A stretch of DNA of 64,000 nucleotides, taken from the NCBI RefSeq assembly GCF_000376945.1, contig NZ_AQXU01000017.1, positions 98,629 through 162,628 on the forward strand, given 5' to 3'. Origin of the DNA: Leeia oryzae DSM 17879 (lineage in GTDB: Bacteria; Pseudomonadota; Gammaproteobacteria; Burkholderiales; Leeiaceae). The notes beneath the pieces are model-generated. The model was not told the origin of the DNA, did not search any database, and saw only the letters and a list, made by a program, of their open reading frames with translations. The position numbers and the translations under genes are program-made. Positions 44,796 through 57,502 of the stretch are shown piece by piece; the stretch's first letter is position 1; each line of letters opens with the position of its first letter.

Positions 44796-45569
44796 ATGAA
44801 TGCACACGAACTCGGCCTGTTTATCCGGACACATCGCGAGCAACGCAGACCTGAAGATGCTGGACTTCGCTCCATCGGTCGACGCCGCACGCCGGGGCTA
44901 CGACGGGAAGAACTGGCCCAGCTTTGCGGGGTGAGCAGCACCTGGATTACCTGGCTGGAACAAGGGCGTGATGTGCAGGCCTCCACAGCCACACTGGAAA
45001 AGCTGGCCAAAGCCTTGCAACTGACGGATGCAGAGCAACATTACCTGCTGACTCTGGCAGGCAAAACACCGGTAGCTGACGCCCTCCCGACCGTTAACCT
45101 GAGTGAATCCTTGCGGCAAGCCGTTCATCAGGTTGCAGGCCCCAGCTATATTCTGGATAAGGCCTGGAACGCCATTGCCTGGAACACTGCGGCAGAAACC
45201 TTGTTCACCGGATGGCTAGACCCCGCAGCCCCTAGTCGCAATCTGTTGATATATACCTTTTTGTCGCCACACGCCAAGGCGTTGATTCATGACTGGGAAA
45301 ACAGGAGTCAACGCTTGGTCGCCGAATTCCGGGCTGATTGCGTACAGCAGCGGCAGCAACCCGAGATTGACCAACTGATTACCACACTTAGCGCGCAATC
45401 CGCCAAATTCAATGATGACTGGAAACATTATCAGGTGATTGAGCGTGAAGGCGGGGAGCGCATTTTCCACCATCCGGATGCAGGGACACTGGTGTATCAG
45501 CAACATACGTTTTACCCTGCCATCCGTTCTGACCTGAAGTTTGTCATGCTGATACCGGCGGCGGGATAA
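44796..45569 (+). CDS. XRE-family transcriptional regulator with MmyB-like ligand-binding domain
   Basis: The 257-residue regulator starts at the ATG at 44796 (MNAHELGLFIRTHREQRRPE); an ATG at 44781 is a possible alternative. A helix-turn-helix domain (about residues 5-70) contains RRTPGLRREELAQLCGVSSTWITWLEQGRD, given here in parts: RTPGLRREELA and SSTWITWLEQG. A PAS-like MmyB domain follows (about 100-255), with VNLSESLRQAVHQVAGPSYI and the end TFYPAIRSDLKFVMLIPA. MmyB-type regulators sense fatty-acid-like or other small ligands and often sit beside the enzyme gene they control. The divergent methyltransferase and the palindrome at 44718-44735 fit that model. Confidence 0.9.
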   Translation: MNAHELGLFIRTHREQRRPEDAGLRSIGRRRTPGLRREELAQLCGVSSTWITWLEQGRDVQASTATLEKLAKALQLTDAEQHYLLTLAGKTPVADALPTVNLSESLRQAVHQVAGPSYILDKAWNAIAWNTAAETLFTGWLDPAAPSRNLLIYTFLSPHAKALIHDWENRSQRLVAEFRADCVQQRQQPEIDQLITTLSAQSAKFNDDWKHYQVIEREGGERIFHHPDAGTLVYQQHTFYPAIRSDLKFVMLIPAAG

Positions 45570-45574
45570 AAAAA

Positions 45575-45595
45575 GCCCGGTCATAAAGACCGGGC
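45575..45595 (-). terminator. Terminator of the ast operon
   Basis: GCCCGGTC at 45575-45582 pairs with GACCGGGC at 45588-45595. On the minus strand the stem is followed by seven T, about 56 bases after the astB stop, so it ends the astCFGDB transcript; it may also act weakly for the regulator on the plus strand. Confidence 0.85.
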
Positions 45596-45650
45596 AAGCA
45601 GAGTACGCAAGCCAAATGGCGCGTTCAGGAAAACAACCAATAAAAACAAC

Positions 45651-46991
45651 TTACAGCTGGAATGGATACACAGAACCCAAACGCAGAATCTGCGTCAACT
45701 CATCCAGTGCAGTACGGCATTCAACATACAATTGCGGGTCGGCCAGATCGGCCTCGGTCAGAGAATCACGATAGTGTTTCTCTACCCAGTTGTTCAGCGT
45801 ACCGAACAGCTGGTCATTCATCATGATGGCGGGGTTCACGGCACCCAGCTCTGCCTCGGTCAACGCGACACGCAGGCGCAGGCAAGCTGGCCCACCGCCA
45901 TTCTGCATGCTTTGCTTCAGGTCAAAGATGCGCACTTCATTGATCGGGCCACCACTACTGGTCAGTTCTTCCAGGTAGGCAGCCACCGCAGGGTTGATAC
46001 GGCACTCTTCTGGTACCACGATGATCATCTTGCCATCCGGTTTGCTCAGCAGCTGGCTGTTGAACAGATAAGACTTCACTGCATCCTGTACGGACACTTT
46101 GGCGGTCGGTACTTCAATGGCAATAAAATCACAACCTTTGGCGGCCAGCTTCTGCTTCAGTTCAGCCAAGACCTTTTCCTGGTCCAGAAAGCTTTCCTGG
46201 TGGTGGAACAATACGTTGCGGTTCCCCACAGAAATCACGTCGTTGTGGAAAACGCCCTGGTCGATCACGTCCGGGTTTTGCTGTGCATACACGACACTGC
46301 TTTCGTCCAGACCGTGCAGGCGAACAACCGCCTCACAGGCTTCCAGCGTGTGACGTGCAGGGTATTTCTTCGGCTCGACACCGGCACTGAATGCCTTGCG
46401 ACCATACACAAACAGCTCGACACCCGGGGCACCGTATTCTGCACAGAAGCGTGTATGGTTTGCCGCACCTTCATCACCAAACGCCGCCACTGGGGGCAGT
46501 GCTTCATGGTGAATGAAGTAGTACTCATCCGGGAACATGGCCTGCAAGATGCGGCTGGTGGTTGGGTGTTCGATGGCGCGGTGGAACTTGTTATTCAGGT
46601 TGGCGGCAGTAAAGTGCAGGCAACCATCCTGGGTATCTGCCGACGGGCTTACCGTCGCCGCGTTGGCCGTCCACATGCAAGAAGCCGATGACGTTGCCGC
46701 CAGAATCGCAGGCGCATGCTTGGCCGCCTGACGGATCACGTCGGCATCTTTTCCGACAAAACCCAGTGCGCGCAGGGTTTGCAGGCTAGGACGCTCTTGC
46801 GGTGCAAAGACGCCCTGCTTGAAACCAAGATCCGCCAGCGTTTTCATCTTCAGCAGGCCTTGCTTGGCTGCCAGACGAGGATTGGACGCTTGTTTCAGGT
46901 TGCTGGTAGACGCCACATTGCCGAAAGACAAGCCGCTGTAGTTATGGGTTGGCCCGACCAGGCCATCAAAGTTTGCTTCAAAAGCACGCAT
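45651..46991 (-). CDS. astB: N-succinylarginine dihydrolase (AstB)
   Basis: AstB hydrolyses N2-succinylarginine to succinylornithine, carbon dioxide and two ammonia, the second step of the arginine succinyltransferase pathway. The 446-residue protein is the usual length and starts at the ATG at 46991 ([20 protein letters not shown]). Other signatures are [38 protein letters not shown] and the catalytic Cys region [14 protein letters not shown]. It is last in the order astC, aruF, aruG, astD, astB, 21 bases after astD, and is followed by a terminator. Confidence 0.97.
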   Translation of the reverse strand: MRAFEANFDGLVGPTHNYSGLSFGNVASTSNLKQASNPRLAAKQGLLKMKTLADLGFKQGVFAPQERPSLQTLRALGFVGKDADVIRQAAKHAPAILAATSSASCMWTANAATVSPSADTQDGCLHFTAANLNNKFHRAIEHPTTSRILQAMFPDEYYFIHHEALPPVAAFGDEGAANHTRFCAEYGAPGVELFVYGRKAFSAGVEPKKYPARHTLEACEAVVRLHGLDESSVVYAQQNPDVIDQGVFHNDVISVGNRNVLFHHQESFLDQEKVLAELKQKLAAKGCDFIAIEVPTAKVSVQDAVKSYLFNSQLLSKPDGKMIIVVPEECRINPAVAAYLEELTSSGGPINEVRIFDLKQSMQNGGGPACLRLRVALTEAELGAVNPAIMMNDQLFGTLNNWVEKHYRDSLTEADLADPQLYVECRTALDELTQILRLGSVYPFQL

Positions 46992-47012
46992 GACTATTTC
47001 CTTCCGCAACCA

Positions 47013-49524
<2,512 letters not shown>

Positions 49525-49637
49525 ATCAGTGAATTCCTGAAAGAAACCGGGCGAGTTACCCGTATCGGGTTAAGCCAGCACAATCACCGACAAGCGCGGG
49601 TGCAACCGTGCACCGCCGCTTGCGAGCGACATATGGA

Positions 49638-50654
49638 TCAGAGTGGTACGAGTCTGATTTCATCATCATCATCCAGCTCCAGGGCATCGGCCACCTGCGG
49701 GGCCAGCGCCACAATGTCCGGCAACTCGGAAGGAAGTTGCAAAAGCATGGACCGGAAACGATGCAACGCAGTGTTACTCACCAGGTACCATACTTCGCCA
49801 GCCAGTTGCCGTCCGCGCCGTGTGGGACGTACATGGCTATGTTGAACAGTCTTGAGGTTTTCGCGACGGGCACGCACTACCGGACCGCCATCGAAAATCT
49901 CGATGTAATTGTCAGCTTCAAAACCTTCATTCAGCAGAATGTCGAATGGCAGTCTGGAGCCGGGATGCACCTGACCCATGGCCTGCTGCGCCTCGTCAGG
50001 CAGCAGCGGGACATAAATCGGGTAATGCGGCATCAGCTCGGCAATAAAGGTTTTGTCCTTTACGCCAGAGTAATACTCCGCTTGTACGTAATCGATACCA
50101 AAGAACTTGCGGCCGACCCCTTCCCAGAAGGGTGCCCTGCCCTGGGCATCACTCACCCCAGGCAGAAACGCCATCATGTTTTCGGCAAACCGTTGCGGAT
50201 GCTGTGCTGCAAACAGCAAACGGGCGCGAGACAGCATCTTCGGGTAGTGGGTATTGGCCAGTTCCGGATCGATATAGAAAGAGCACAGCTGGCTATCACC
50301 GGTCAGATCATGCGACAGCGTCAGCGCGTGAATCCGGTTATGTACCCGTAACTCACGCGACGCATGCACAATGATGTCGTTGCGATAGACATAAAACGGT
50401 TCGGAAAAACCCGTGTAGGCAATGATGGCCGCCGTACCATGCAACAGGCCGGTGGCCGTATTTTCCAGCACAAAGAAATAACTCTCTTCGCCGTATACCT
50501 CAACCTCGGAATCCAGTGCGTGCACAGACGCACTGATCTTCTCGAACAGTTTGTCACGATGTGCCGGCAAAGTATGAACGGCAGCACCACTTGCAGTGGC
50601 CATGCGCTCTACTTGCGACAGATCTGATAACCGGCTAGGGCGTACAATCAACAC
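49638..50654 (-). CDS. aruF: Arginine/ornithine N-succinyltransferase, alpha subunit (AruF)
   Basis: The 338-residue paralogue of the beta subunit begins with GTG at 50654 (reading VLIVRPSRLSDLSQVERMA) with GAGGG five to nine bases upstream. It shows YVYRNDIIVHASRELRVH, QLCSFYIDPELANTHYPK, MMAFLPGVSDAQGRAPFWEG and FIAELMPHYPIYVPLLP, parallel to the beta subunit. In Pseudomonas AruF and AruG form a heteromer that accepts arginine and ornithine. It lies 20 bases after astC and 113 bases before aruG. The C-terminal tail is rich in Asp and Glu (ALELDDDDEIRL). Confidence 0.94.
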   Translation of the reverse strand: MLIVRPSRLSDLSQVERMATASGAAVHTLPAHRDKLFEKISASVHALDSEVEVYGEESYFFVLENTATGLLHGTAAIIAYTGFSEPFYVYRNDIIVHASRELRVHNRIHALTLSHDLTGDSQLCSFYIDPELANTHYPKMLSRARLLFAAQHPQRFAENMMAFLPGVSDAQGRAPFWEGVGRKFFGIDYVQAEYYSGVKDKTFIAELMPHYPIYVPLLPDEAQQAMGQVHPGSRLPFDILLNEGFEADNYIEIFDGGPVVRARRENLKTVQHSHVRPTRRGRQLAGEVWYLVSNTALHRFRSMLLQLPSELPDIVALAPQVADALELDDDDEIRLVPL

Positions 50655-50674
50655 AGGCTGATCCCTCAGTGAAA

Positions 50675-51931
<1,257 letters not shown>

Positions 51932-52072
51932 TCATTTTGCAGCAATGAAATGCTCAATCCTTGCAGAAGGCATTTCTTTATTCTTCATCCATCCCGGCAT
52001 TGGCGGGACTTGGGCTAAAACCAGACAGCACAAGCCATGAATAGATGATTTAGCTTAACTGATTCCATTCTA

Positions 52073-52109
52073 GCGAAAATCAAACCATTTCCATTTCTAC
52101 AATGCGACA
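52073..52109 (-). promoter_or_regulatory. Candidate ArgR sites in front of astC
   Basis: On the minus strand TGTCGC (52109 down to 52104), eight bases, then AA (52095-52094) match exactly the TGTCGC-N8-AA half-site known for Pseudomonas ArgR. A second, weaker copy TTTCGC-N8-AA starts at 52078, 31 bases further on. They lie about 190-220 bases before the astC ATG and just after the argR stop. A single half-site can occur by chance, so binding is inferred. Confidence 0.5.
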
Positions 52110-52131
52110 CTATCGTACACAAAGAAGCGTT

Positions 52132-53127
52132 CTAGCTTTCTGTGTCCACGCCAGACATGGCACGTTGGCTGCGCTCGTCCCGTGGCGTGAGTCCGAAATG
52201 GCTCCGGTAGGTGCTGGAAAAGTGTGGACCGCTGGAAAAACCACATGACAAACCGATTTGCACAATGGATTTGCTGGTGGTCAGCAATAACTGGCGAGCA
52301 CGGTTTAAGCGTAACTCAAGATAATATTTGGACAGTACGCTATTGAGATATTGCTTGAATAGCCGTTCCAATTGGCGGCGCGACAAGCCAACATAATGCG
52401 CAATATCATCGGTGGTTAAGGGCTCTTCGATATTGGCTTCCATCAACATCACGGCTTCAGACAATTTTGGCTGACTACCGCCGATACGGTTCACCAGTGG
52501 CACCCGCTGCTTTTCATGTGGCGCACGGATGCGCTCCAGACACAAACGCTCAGACAAGGTTGCCGCCTGCTCCGTCCCCTGGCGTTCGCCAATCAGATGC
52601 AAAATCAGGTCCAGCGTGGCCGCCCCACCCGAGCACGTCACCCGATCGCGGTCAATTTCATACAGGTTGCTGGTCAGGATGACCTGCTCGTATTCATCAC
52701 TGAACCGGGCCTGTTCGGACCAATGAATGGTTGCACGATAACCGTTCAACACCCCTGCTCGTGCCAGCCACCAACTACCGACATCGATGCCCCCCAGAAT
52801 GACCTGCTTCTGTGCATGCTGGTTCAAAAGCCCCATCAGGCTGTCTACATCACGCACCATGGCCACTTCTTCTGCCAGTACCAGCAGCACATCCAGGGAT
52901 GGCGCATCGGCCAGAGCCAGATCCACCGTCCACAGGCCACCGCCATATAATGGCACCGGCTTACCATCCATGGACAAGGTCAGATAATGATAGGCACGGG
53001 AGCCCAGTTGACGATTAATACGGGAAAGCGGATCGATGATCGTACCGATACCCAGCAGAGAACACGGAGGCAGTAATAAAACCCCCACGCGCCAGGGTGG
53101 TAATGCAGCATCGTTCGAAAACATCAT
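52132..53127 (-). CDS. argR: AraC-family arginine regulator ArgR (GlxA-type)
   Basis: This is the Pseudomonas-type ArgR, unrelated to the hexameric ArgR of E. coli. It has an N-terminal DJ-1/PfpI-like sensor domain (about residues 10-180, starting WRVGVLLLPPCSLLGI) and a C-terminal AraC domain (about 220-320) with DDIAHYVGLSRRQLERLFKQ and the second helix-turn-helix IVQIGLSCGFSSGPHFSSTY. In Pseudomonas it activates aot, aru and gdhB and represses biosynthesis in response to arginine. The start is one of two adjacent ATGs (53127 or 53124); the frame opens at a GTG at 53172 that lies inside a large inverted repeat. It is last of the aot group, as in Pseudomonas. Confidence 0.9.
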   Translation of the reverse strand: MMFSNDAALPPWRVGVLLLPPCSLLGIGTIIDPLSRINRQLGSRAYHYLTLSMDGKPVPLYGGGLWTVDLALADAPSLDVLLVLAEEVAMVRDVDSLMGLLNQHAQKQVILGGIDVGSWWLARAGVLNGYRATIHWSEQARFSDEYEQVILTSNLYEIDRDRVTCSGGAATLDLILHLIGERQGTEQAATLSERLCLERIRAPHEKQRVPLVNRIGGSQPKLSEAVMLMEANIEEPLTTDDIAHYVGLSRRQLERLFKQYLNSVLSKYYLELRLNRARQLLLTTSKSIVQIGLSCGFSSGPHFSSTYRSHFGLTPRDERSQRAMSGVDTES

Positions 53128-53148
53128 GATATAAATGGCTGCTGTGTG

Positions 53149-53185
53149 ACTGTCGCCAGATGGCATATGCACAACTGGCGACAGT
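53149..53185. promoter_or_regulatory. Inverted repeat with two TGTCGC halves upstream of argR
   Basis: ACTGTCGCCAG at 53149-53159 and CTGGCGACAGT at 53175-53185 are perfect 11-base inverted copies separated by 15 bases. It lies 22-58 bases before the argR ATG at 53127, in the gap after aotP. TATACT on the minus strand directly precedes it and may be a -10 element. Each arm contains TGTCGC, the core of the Pseudomonas ArgR half-site, here in inverted orientation, so it may be an autoregulatory operator or a leader hairpin. Confidence 0.6.
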
Positions 53186-53253
53186 ATATTTGCTAAAAGT
53201 TACGATTTACCTGCTTGAATCGTAGCATTTAAACAGAGGCTTGAAACCAGAAT

Positions 53254-54018
53254 TTATTTCAAGCTGCCTGACAGGAACTGCTTCAGACGCTCACTGCGGG
53301 TATTGTCGAATACCTCAGAAGGCTTGCCTTCCTCTTCGATTTTACCCTGATGCAAGAAGATCACGTGATTGGACACGTTACGGGCAAACCCCATTTCGTG
53401 GGTCACAACCACCATGGTACGGCCTTCTTCTGCCAGCTTCTGCATCACTTTCAACACTTCGCCCACCAGTTCCGGGTCCAGTGCAGAGGTTGGCTCGTCA
53501 AACAGCATCACTTCCGGCTCCATTGCCAGCGCACGGGCAATGGCCACACGCTGCTGCTGGCCGCCAGACAAATGTGCCGGATATTTGTCTTCAGAATTCT
53601 GCAGGCCCACCTTTTCCAGATACTTGCGCGCACGGCCAACAGCCTCGTCCTTGGACAAGCCCAGTACGTGGATCGGACCTTCAATGATGTTTTCCAGTAC
53701 GGTCATGTGAGACCACAGGTTGAAATGCTGGAACACCATCGCCAGTTTTGTACGCATCTTTTGCAGCTGTTTAGCGTCCGCAGCTTTCAGGTTGCCCTGC
53801 TTGTCGGCAACGGTATTGATCACCTCACCGCTCACCTCGATCGTGCCGGCACTTGGCTGTTCCAGGAAATTGATACAACGCAGGAACGTACTTTTCCCAG
53901 AGCCGGAAGAGCCGATGATACTGATCACATCGCCCGCCTTGGCAGACAAAGAAACGCCTTTCAGAACTTCATGAGAGCCGTATTTTTTATGAATATCTTT
54001 AACAACTAACTTATCCAT
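53254..54018 (-). CDS. aotP: Arginine/ornithine ABC transporter ATP-binding protein (AotP)
   Basis: The 254-residue ATPase starts at the ATG at 54018 ([20 protein letters not shown]), with AAGGA ten bases upstream. It has Walker [14 protein letters not shown]-loop [18 protein letters not shown], signature [15 protein letters not shown], Walker [19 protein letters not shown] and H-loop [11 protein letters not shown], as in HisP/GlnQ polar amino-acid transporters. It would pair with AotQ and AotM. An upstream extension of the frame overlaps aotO and is not used. Its place between aotO and argR copies the Pseudomonas aotJQMOP-argR order. Confidence 0.94.
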   Translation of the reverse strand: MDKLVVKDIHKKYGSHEVLKGVSLSAKAGDVISIIGSSGSGKSTFLRCINFLEQPSAGTIEVSGEVINTVADKQGNLKAADAKQLQKMRTKLAMVFQHFNLWSHMTVLENIIEGPIHVLGLSKDEAVGRARKYLEKVGLQNSEDKYPAHLSGGQQQRVAIARALAMEPEVMLFDEPTSALDPELVGEVLKVMQKLAEEGRTMVVVTHEMGFARNVSNHVIFLHQGKIEEEGKPSEVFDNTRSERLKQFLSGSLK

Positions 54019-54034
54019 GCCAATTAATCCTTTT

Positions 54035-55153
54035 TCATGCACCAAGTAATTTGCCGGTTCTAAGCGCTTTGGCGCCGGCAATACGAGCAATATCCATCCC
54101 GGTATGGGCAAAACGAATAAAGTGCCGCTGGTAGACAACTCCATCCACTTCAGCAAACAGCGTTGTCACTTCATCAGAATGAGGGTTCACGATATCCAGT
54201 ACAGGGTCACCTGCCCGCACATAGCTGCCCACCGCTACACGATGAACAATCACCCCGGAAACCGGCGCAGTCAGCGAGACCGTCCCGCTTAGCGGGGTTG
54301 CCGGATAAGACAACGCAGGCATAGGCGGTGCTTCGCCATCCACCACACCAAGCCAGGTCAGGTAGTTCAGAATCGCCTGTGCATCCTTTTGGGCGTGCTC
54401 ATAGGCAATGTCTGACTGTCCGCGCAACTCAACCGTGACACAAGCAGTACCGTCAGGGATCGGAAACGCCTCACCATAGTGGTCACGCAATTTCCACCAG
54501 ATCTGGAAAGACGCATCGTCAATCGGGGCGCCACCGCACTCCAGCGAAATCAGGGAGGCTTGCGACCCCAGATATCTCGCCAGTGGCTCAACCATCGGCC
54601 AGACGCTGGTGCCGGTATACACATGCATCACGGCTTCCCAGTCGCAATGCAAATCCAGAAACACATCTGCGTCAATCAGCATGGTCAGCAAGGTCAGCCG
54701 AAGCGACTCCAGCTCGCTCGCCGGCTTTTTGCCTTCCAGAATGCGTCTTGCTTCAGCACGAATCAGCGCCACATTCTGGTCTGCATCAGCCGTCAGCTTA
54801 CCTTCCACTGCAGCAATCAGCTCCCCGGAAATATCTGCATAGTTCCGGTTAAAGTTCTCGCCACTGCCCATCTCGAAGCGGCCCAGAAAAGACTGCTGCA
54901 AGCGCTGGTTCAAACCGATCGGGTTACAGACTGGCACCAGCACAACTTCGCCGCGCAAGGCGCCCGCCTGTTCCAGACGGGTCAGATGCTGACGCAGTTG
55001 CCAGGCCGTCAGCATGCCGGGCAATTCATCCGCATGCAAAGAAGATTCGATATAAATCTTTTTGCCAGTACCTGGCGTACCAAAGTGGTAGCTCACCACT
55101 TCTCTTTGGGTACCCAGATCGGGTGACAATAAGGGATGACGTTGCACTTTCAT
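54035..55153 (-). CDS. aotO: AotO: succinylglutamate desuccinylase/aspartoacylase-family hydrolase
   Basis: This 372-residue zinc hydrolase starts at the ATG at 55153, one base after the aotM stop, with AAGGGCG upstream. The carboxypeptidase-like domain has the zinc ligands in [11 protein letters not shown] (His and Glu) and [11 protein letters not shown] (His), and [13 protein letters not shown]-terminal lipoyl-like beta domain contains [24 protein letters not shown]. The family removes acyl groups from acidic amino acids. In Pseudomonas AotO is a neighbour of unknown function in the transporter operon, while AstE carries out the last AST step. No separate astE is seen here, so this protein may perform it. 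Confidence 0.85.
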   Translation of the reverse strand: MKVQRHPLLSPDLGTQREVVSYHFGTPGTGKKIYIESSLHADELPGMLTAWQLRQHLTRLEQAGALRGEVVLVPVCNPIGLNQRLQQSFLGRFEMGSGENFNRNYADISGELIAAVEGKLTADADQNVALIRAEARRILEGKKPASELESLRLTLLTMLIDADVFLDLHCDWEAVMHVYTGTSVWPMVEPLARYLGSQASLISLECGGAPIDDASFQIWWKLRDHYGEAFPIPDGTACVTVELRGQSDIAYEHAQKDAQAILNYLTWLGVVDGEAPPMPALSYPATPLSGTVSLTAPVSGVIVHRVAVGSYVRAGDPVLDIVNPHSDEVTTLFAEVDGVVYQRHFIRFAHTGMDIARIAGAKALRTGKLLGA

Positions 55154-55154
55154 C

Positions 55155-55880
55155 TTATTTCGCCCTTCTTGGCTGCAGATAGGCCAGCCAGCGACGCTCC
55201 GCACGACGGAAAACCCATACCAGCGAGAACGTGATGCACAGATAGATCAGCGCGGCCAACCCGAAGGCCTCGAACGACCTGTAAGTAGCGGCATTGGCAT
55301 CCCGGGCCACTTTCAGCAGATCCGGCACCGTGGCACTAAAGGCAATCGGTGTGGAATGCAGCATGAAAATCACTTCGTTGCTGTAGGCAGGCAATGCACG
55401 GCGCAGTGCAGACGGCAAAATGATCCGGCGATAGGCCGTGAATTTGGTCATGCCATAGGCACGTGCCGCTTCAATTTCGCCGTAAGGTGTCGCCTTGATC
55501 GCACCGGCAAAGATTTCAGTGGTGTAGGCACAGGTATTCAGTGCAAACGCCAGGATCGTACAGTTCATGCCTTCCTTGAAGAAGGAATTCAGCACGTCCA
55601 CATTCCGCACCACATCCAGACTATACAGACCGGAATAGATCAGCAGCAGCTGCACATACAGAGGGGTACCTCTGAAGATGTAGGTATAAAACCATACAGG
55701 CTTGGATACCCATTTGTTTTTGGAGACACGCGCCACCGACAGTGGAATCGAGAGGATGAAACCCAAAAACACAGAGATCGCCAGCAACCAAAGGGTGATC
55801 ACCAGGCCAGACAGCTTGTAGCCATCCGTCCAGAGATAAGCCTTCCAGTAGGTATCAACAATGTCAATAAAGCCGTTCAT
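55155..55880 (-). CDS. aotM: Arginine/ornithine ABC transporter permease (AotM)
   Basis: The 241-residue HisM-like permease has five to six membrane helices and the EAA-type loop with GEIEAARAYGMTKFTAYRRIILPSALR. The N-terminal LSGLVITLWLLAISVFLGFIL and FRGTPLYVQLLLIYSGLY are typical of polar amino-acid permeases. Its ATG overlaps the aotQ stop by four bases, and aotO follows one base after its own stop. It would form the membrane channel together with AotQ. Confidence 0.93.
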   Translation of the reverse strand: MNGFIDIVDTYWKAYLWTDGYKLSGLVITLWLLAISVFLGFILSIPLSVARVSKNKWVSKPVWFYTYIFRGTPLYVQLLLIYSGLYSLDVVRNVDVLNSFFKEGMNCTILAFALNTCAYTTEIFAGAIKATPYGEIEAARAYGMTKFTAYRRIILPSALRRALPAYSNEVIFMLHSTPIAFSATVPDLLKVARDANAATYRSFEAFGLAALIYLCITFSLVWVFRRAERRWLAYLQPRRAK

Positions 55881-56566
55881 AGATCCGCACCCCTAACACC
55901 AACGGAATATTTCTGTTCCAGCTTCATCAAAATCACGTTTGAGAGCGTGGTCAGTAACAGATAAATCACACCCGCCATCAACGTAAAGAAGAACATGTGA
56001 AAAGTCGCCTTGCCTGCATCAGACGAAAGCTTCACTACATCGGCCAGGCCGATGATGGAAACCAGTGCGGTACTCTTCAATAGCACTTGCCAGTTATTAC
56101 CAATACCAGGCAGTGCAAAACGCATCATTTGGGGGAATAACACGCGGTGAAAGACTTGCCAGTGGCTCATACCATAGGCAAAACCGGCTTCCAGCTGGCC
56201 TTTAGGGACAGACAGGAAAGCACCACGGAATGTCTCTGTAAAATAGGCACCGTAAATGAAACCAATGGTAATCACGCCAGCCGTAAACGGATCAATATTG
56301 ATCTGTGCGACGTGCATCCATTCGGTCAGGTGGTTCAGCCAGATTTGGCCGCTATAGAACAGCAACAACATCAGGACCAGATCAGGAATACCGCGAATGA
56401 TCGTGGTATACGCTGTAGAGCCCCAGCGAAGAACCGGATTGTTTGATAACTTGGCACCAGCACCAAGCAACCCGATCAAAAATGCAACCAGCATCGAAAA
56501 CAGCGCAAGAACAATTGTCAGCTTTGTTCCTGCCCACAAGAGCGGGCCATACCCATAAAGAAACAT
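55877..56566 (-). CDS. aotQ: Arginine/ornithine ABC transporter permease (AotQ)
   Basis: The 229-residue HisQ-like permease starts at the ATG at 56566 (MFLYGYGPLLWAGTKLTIVL), with AGAGG upstream. RGIPDLVLMLLLFYSG and the cytoplasmic loop GQLEAGFAYGMSHWQVFHRV identify the family. The stop overlaps aotM by four bases. It lies 156 bases after aotJ, with a hairpin in the gap that can lower permease expression relative to the binding protein. Confidence 0.93.
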   Translation of the reverse strand: MFLYGYGPLLWAGTKLTIVLALFSMLVAFLIGLLGAGAKLSNNPVLRWGSTAYTTIIRGIPDLVLMLLLFYSGQIWLNHLTEWMHVAQINIDPFTAGVITIGFIYGAYFTETFRGAFLSVPKGQLEAGFAYGMSHWQVFHRVLFPQMMRFALPGIGNNWQVLLKSTALVSIIGLADVVKLSSDAGKATFHMFFFTLMAGVIYLLLTTLSNVILMKLEQKYSVGVRGADL

Positions 56567-56656
56567 ATGTCTACCTCTTTCTGTCACAGGGTGTGTATTG
56601 TTTTAGTTGCCCCGGAGACAGTGCAAGAACCGGTCAGGTTCCCAGTTAAGTCAATC

Positions 56657-56671
56657 CGGTCAGGCAGACCG
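56657..56671 (-). terminator. Small hairpin between aotJ and aotQ
   Basis: CGGTC at 56657-56661 pairs with GACCG at 56667-56671 across the loop AGGCA, about 50 bases after the aotJ stop. There is no T-run. Such hairpins after the binding-protein gene often limit read-through or stabilise the upstream message. Confidence 0.35.
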
Positions 56672-56722
56672 AACTCGCCAATTGGCAAGCACAGTCGCCC
56701 GACCAAACACTACGCTGGCGAA

Positions 56723-57502
56723 TTACCCACCATATACGTCAAAGTCAAAGTACTTTTTCTGAATCTTGTTGTAAGTACCATCTTTCAGCATGTCGGCAAT
56801 GGCTTTGTTCATTGCGTCACGCAGTTCGGTATCTTCCTTGCGCAGACCAATACCAGCACCTTCGCCCATGATTTGCTTGTCGTTAACAGCTGGACCAGCA
56901 AAAGCAAAGCCTTTGCCTTGTGGTTTCTTCAGGAAACCTTCGCTAGCCATCACGGCATCCTGGAAAGCACCATCAATACGGCCTGCCACCAAGTCAGCCA
57001 TCACCAGATCCTGGTTTTGGTAAGGAACAACTTCTACACCAGCAGCAGCCCATTTTTGCTTGGCGTAATCTTCCTGGATGGTGCCTTGCTCAACGCCGAT
57101 ACGCTTGCCTTTCAGGGAAGCGGCTGTTGGCTGAATGCCAGCGCCAGCCTTGGCAACCAGGCGAGATGGGGTATTGAACAGTTTAGATGTGAAGTTGATT
57201 GCTTCCATCCGTTTTGGCGTGATGGACATGGATGACAGGATGCCATCGAATTTCTTGGCTTTCAGGGCTGGGATCATGCCGTCAAAGTCATTTTCTACAT
57301 AGACGCATTTTGCTTTCAGGCGACGGCAGATTTCGTTACCCAGGTCAATATCGAAACCGACAATCTTGCCATCGGCAGATTTGGATTCAAACGGTGCGTA
57401 AGTCGCATCAACACCAAAGTGAATTTCCTTCCAGTCTTTGGCAGAAGCGCCCAGAGACGCAGCCAAAGCCATCACAGACAGAGAAACCATAACTTTTTTC
57501 AT
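56723..57502 (-). CDS. aotJ: Arginine/ornithine ABC transporter substrate-binding protein (AotJ)
   Basis: The 259-residue periplasmic protein starts at the ATG at 57502 with signal peptide MKKVMVSLSVMALAASLGASA and mature start KDWKEIHFGVDATYAPFESK. It has the family 3 signature GFDIDLGNEICRRLKAKCVYVE, ITPKRMEAINFTSKLF and GEGAGIGLRKEDTELRDAMN. The closest type is the lysine/arginine/ornithine-binding ArgT/HisJ/AotJ group. It is the first gene of aotJQMOP-argR and is divergent from gdhB across 468 bases. Confidence 0.94.
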   Translation of the reverse strand: MKKVMVSLSVMALAASLGASAKDWKEIHFGVDATYAPFESKSADGKIVGFDIDLGNEICRRLKAKCVYVENDFDGMIPALKAKKFDGILSSMSITPKRMEAINFTSKLFNTPSRLVAKAGAGIQPTAASLKGKRIGVEQGTIQEDYAKQKWAAAGVEVVPYQNQDLVMADLVAGRIDGAFQDAVMASEGFLKKPQGKGFAFAGPAVNDKQIMGEGAGIGLRKEDTELRDAMNKAIADMLKDGTYNKIQKKYFDFDVYGG

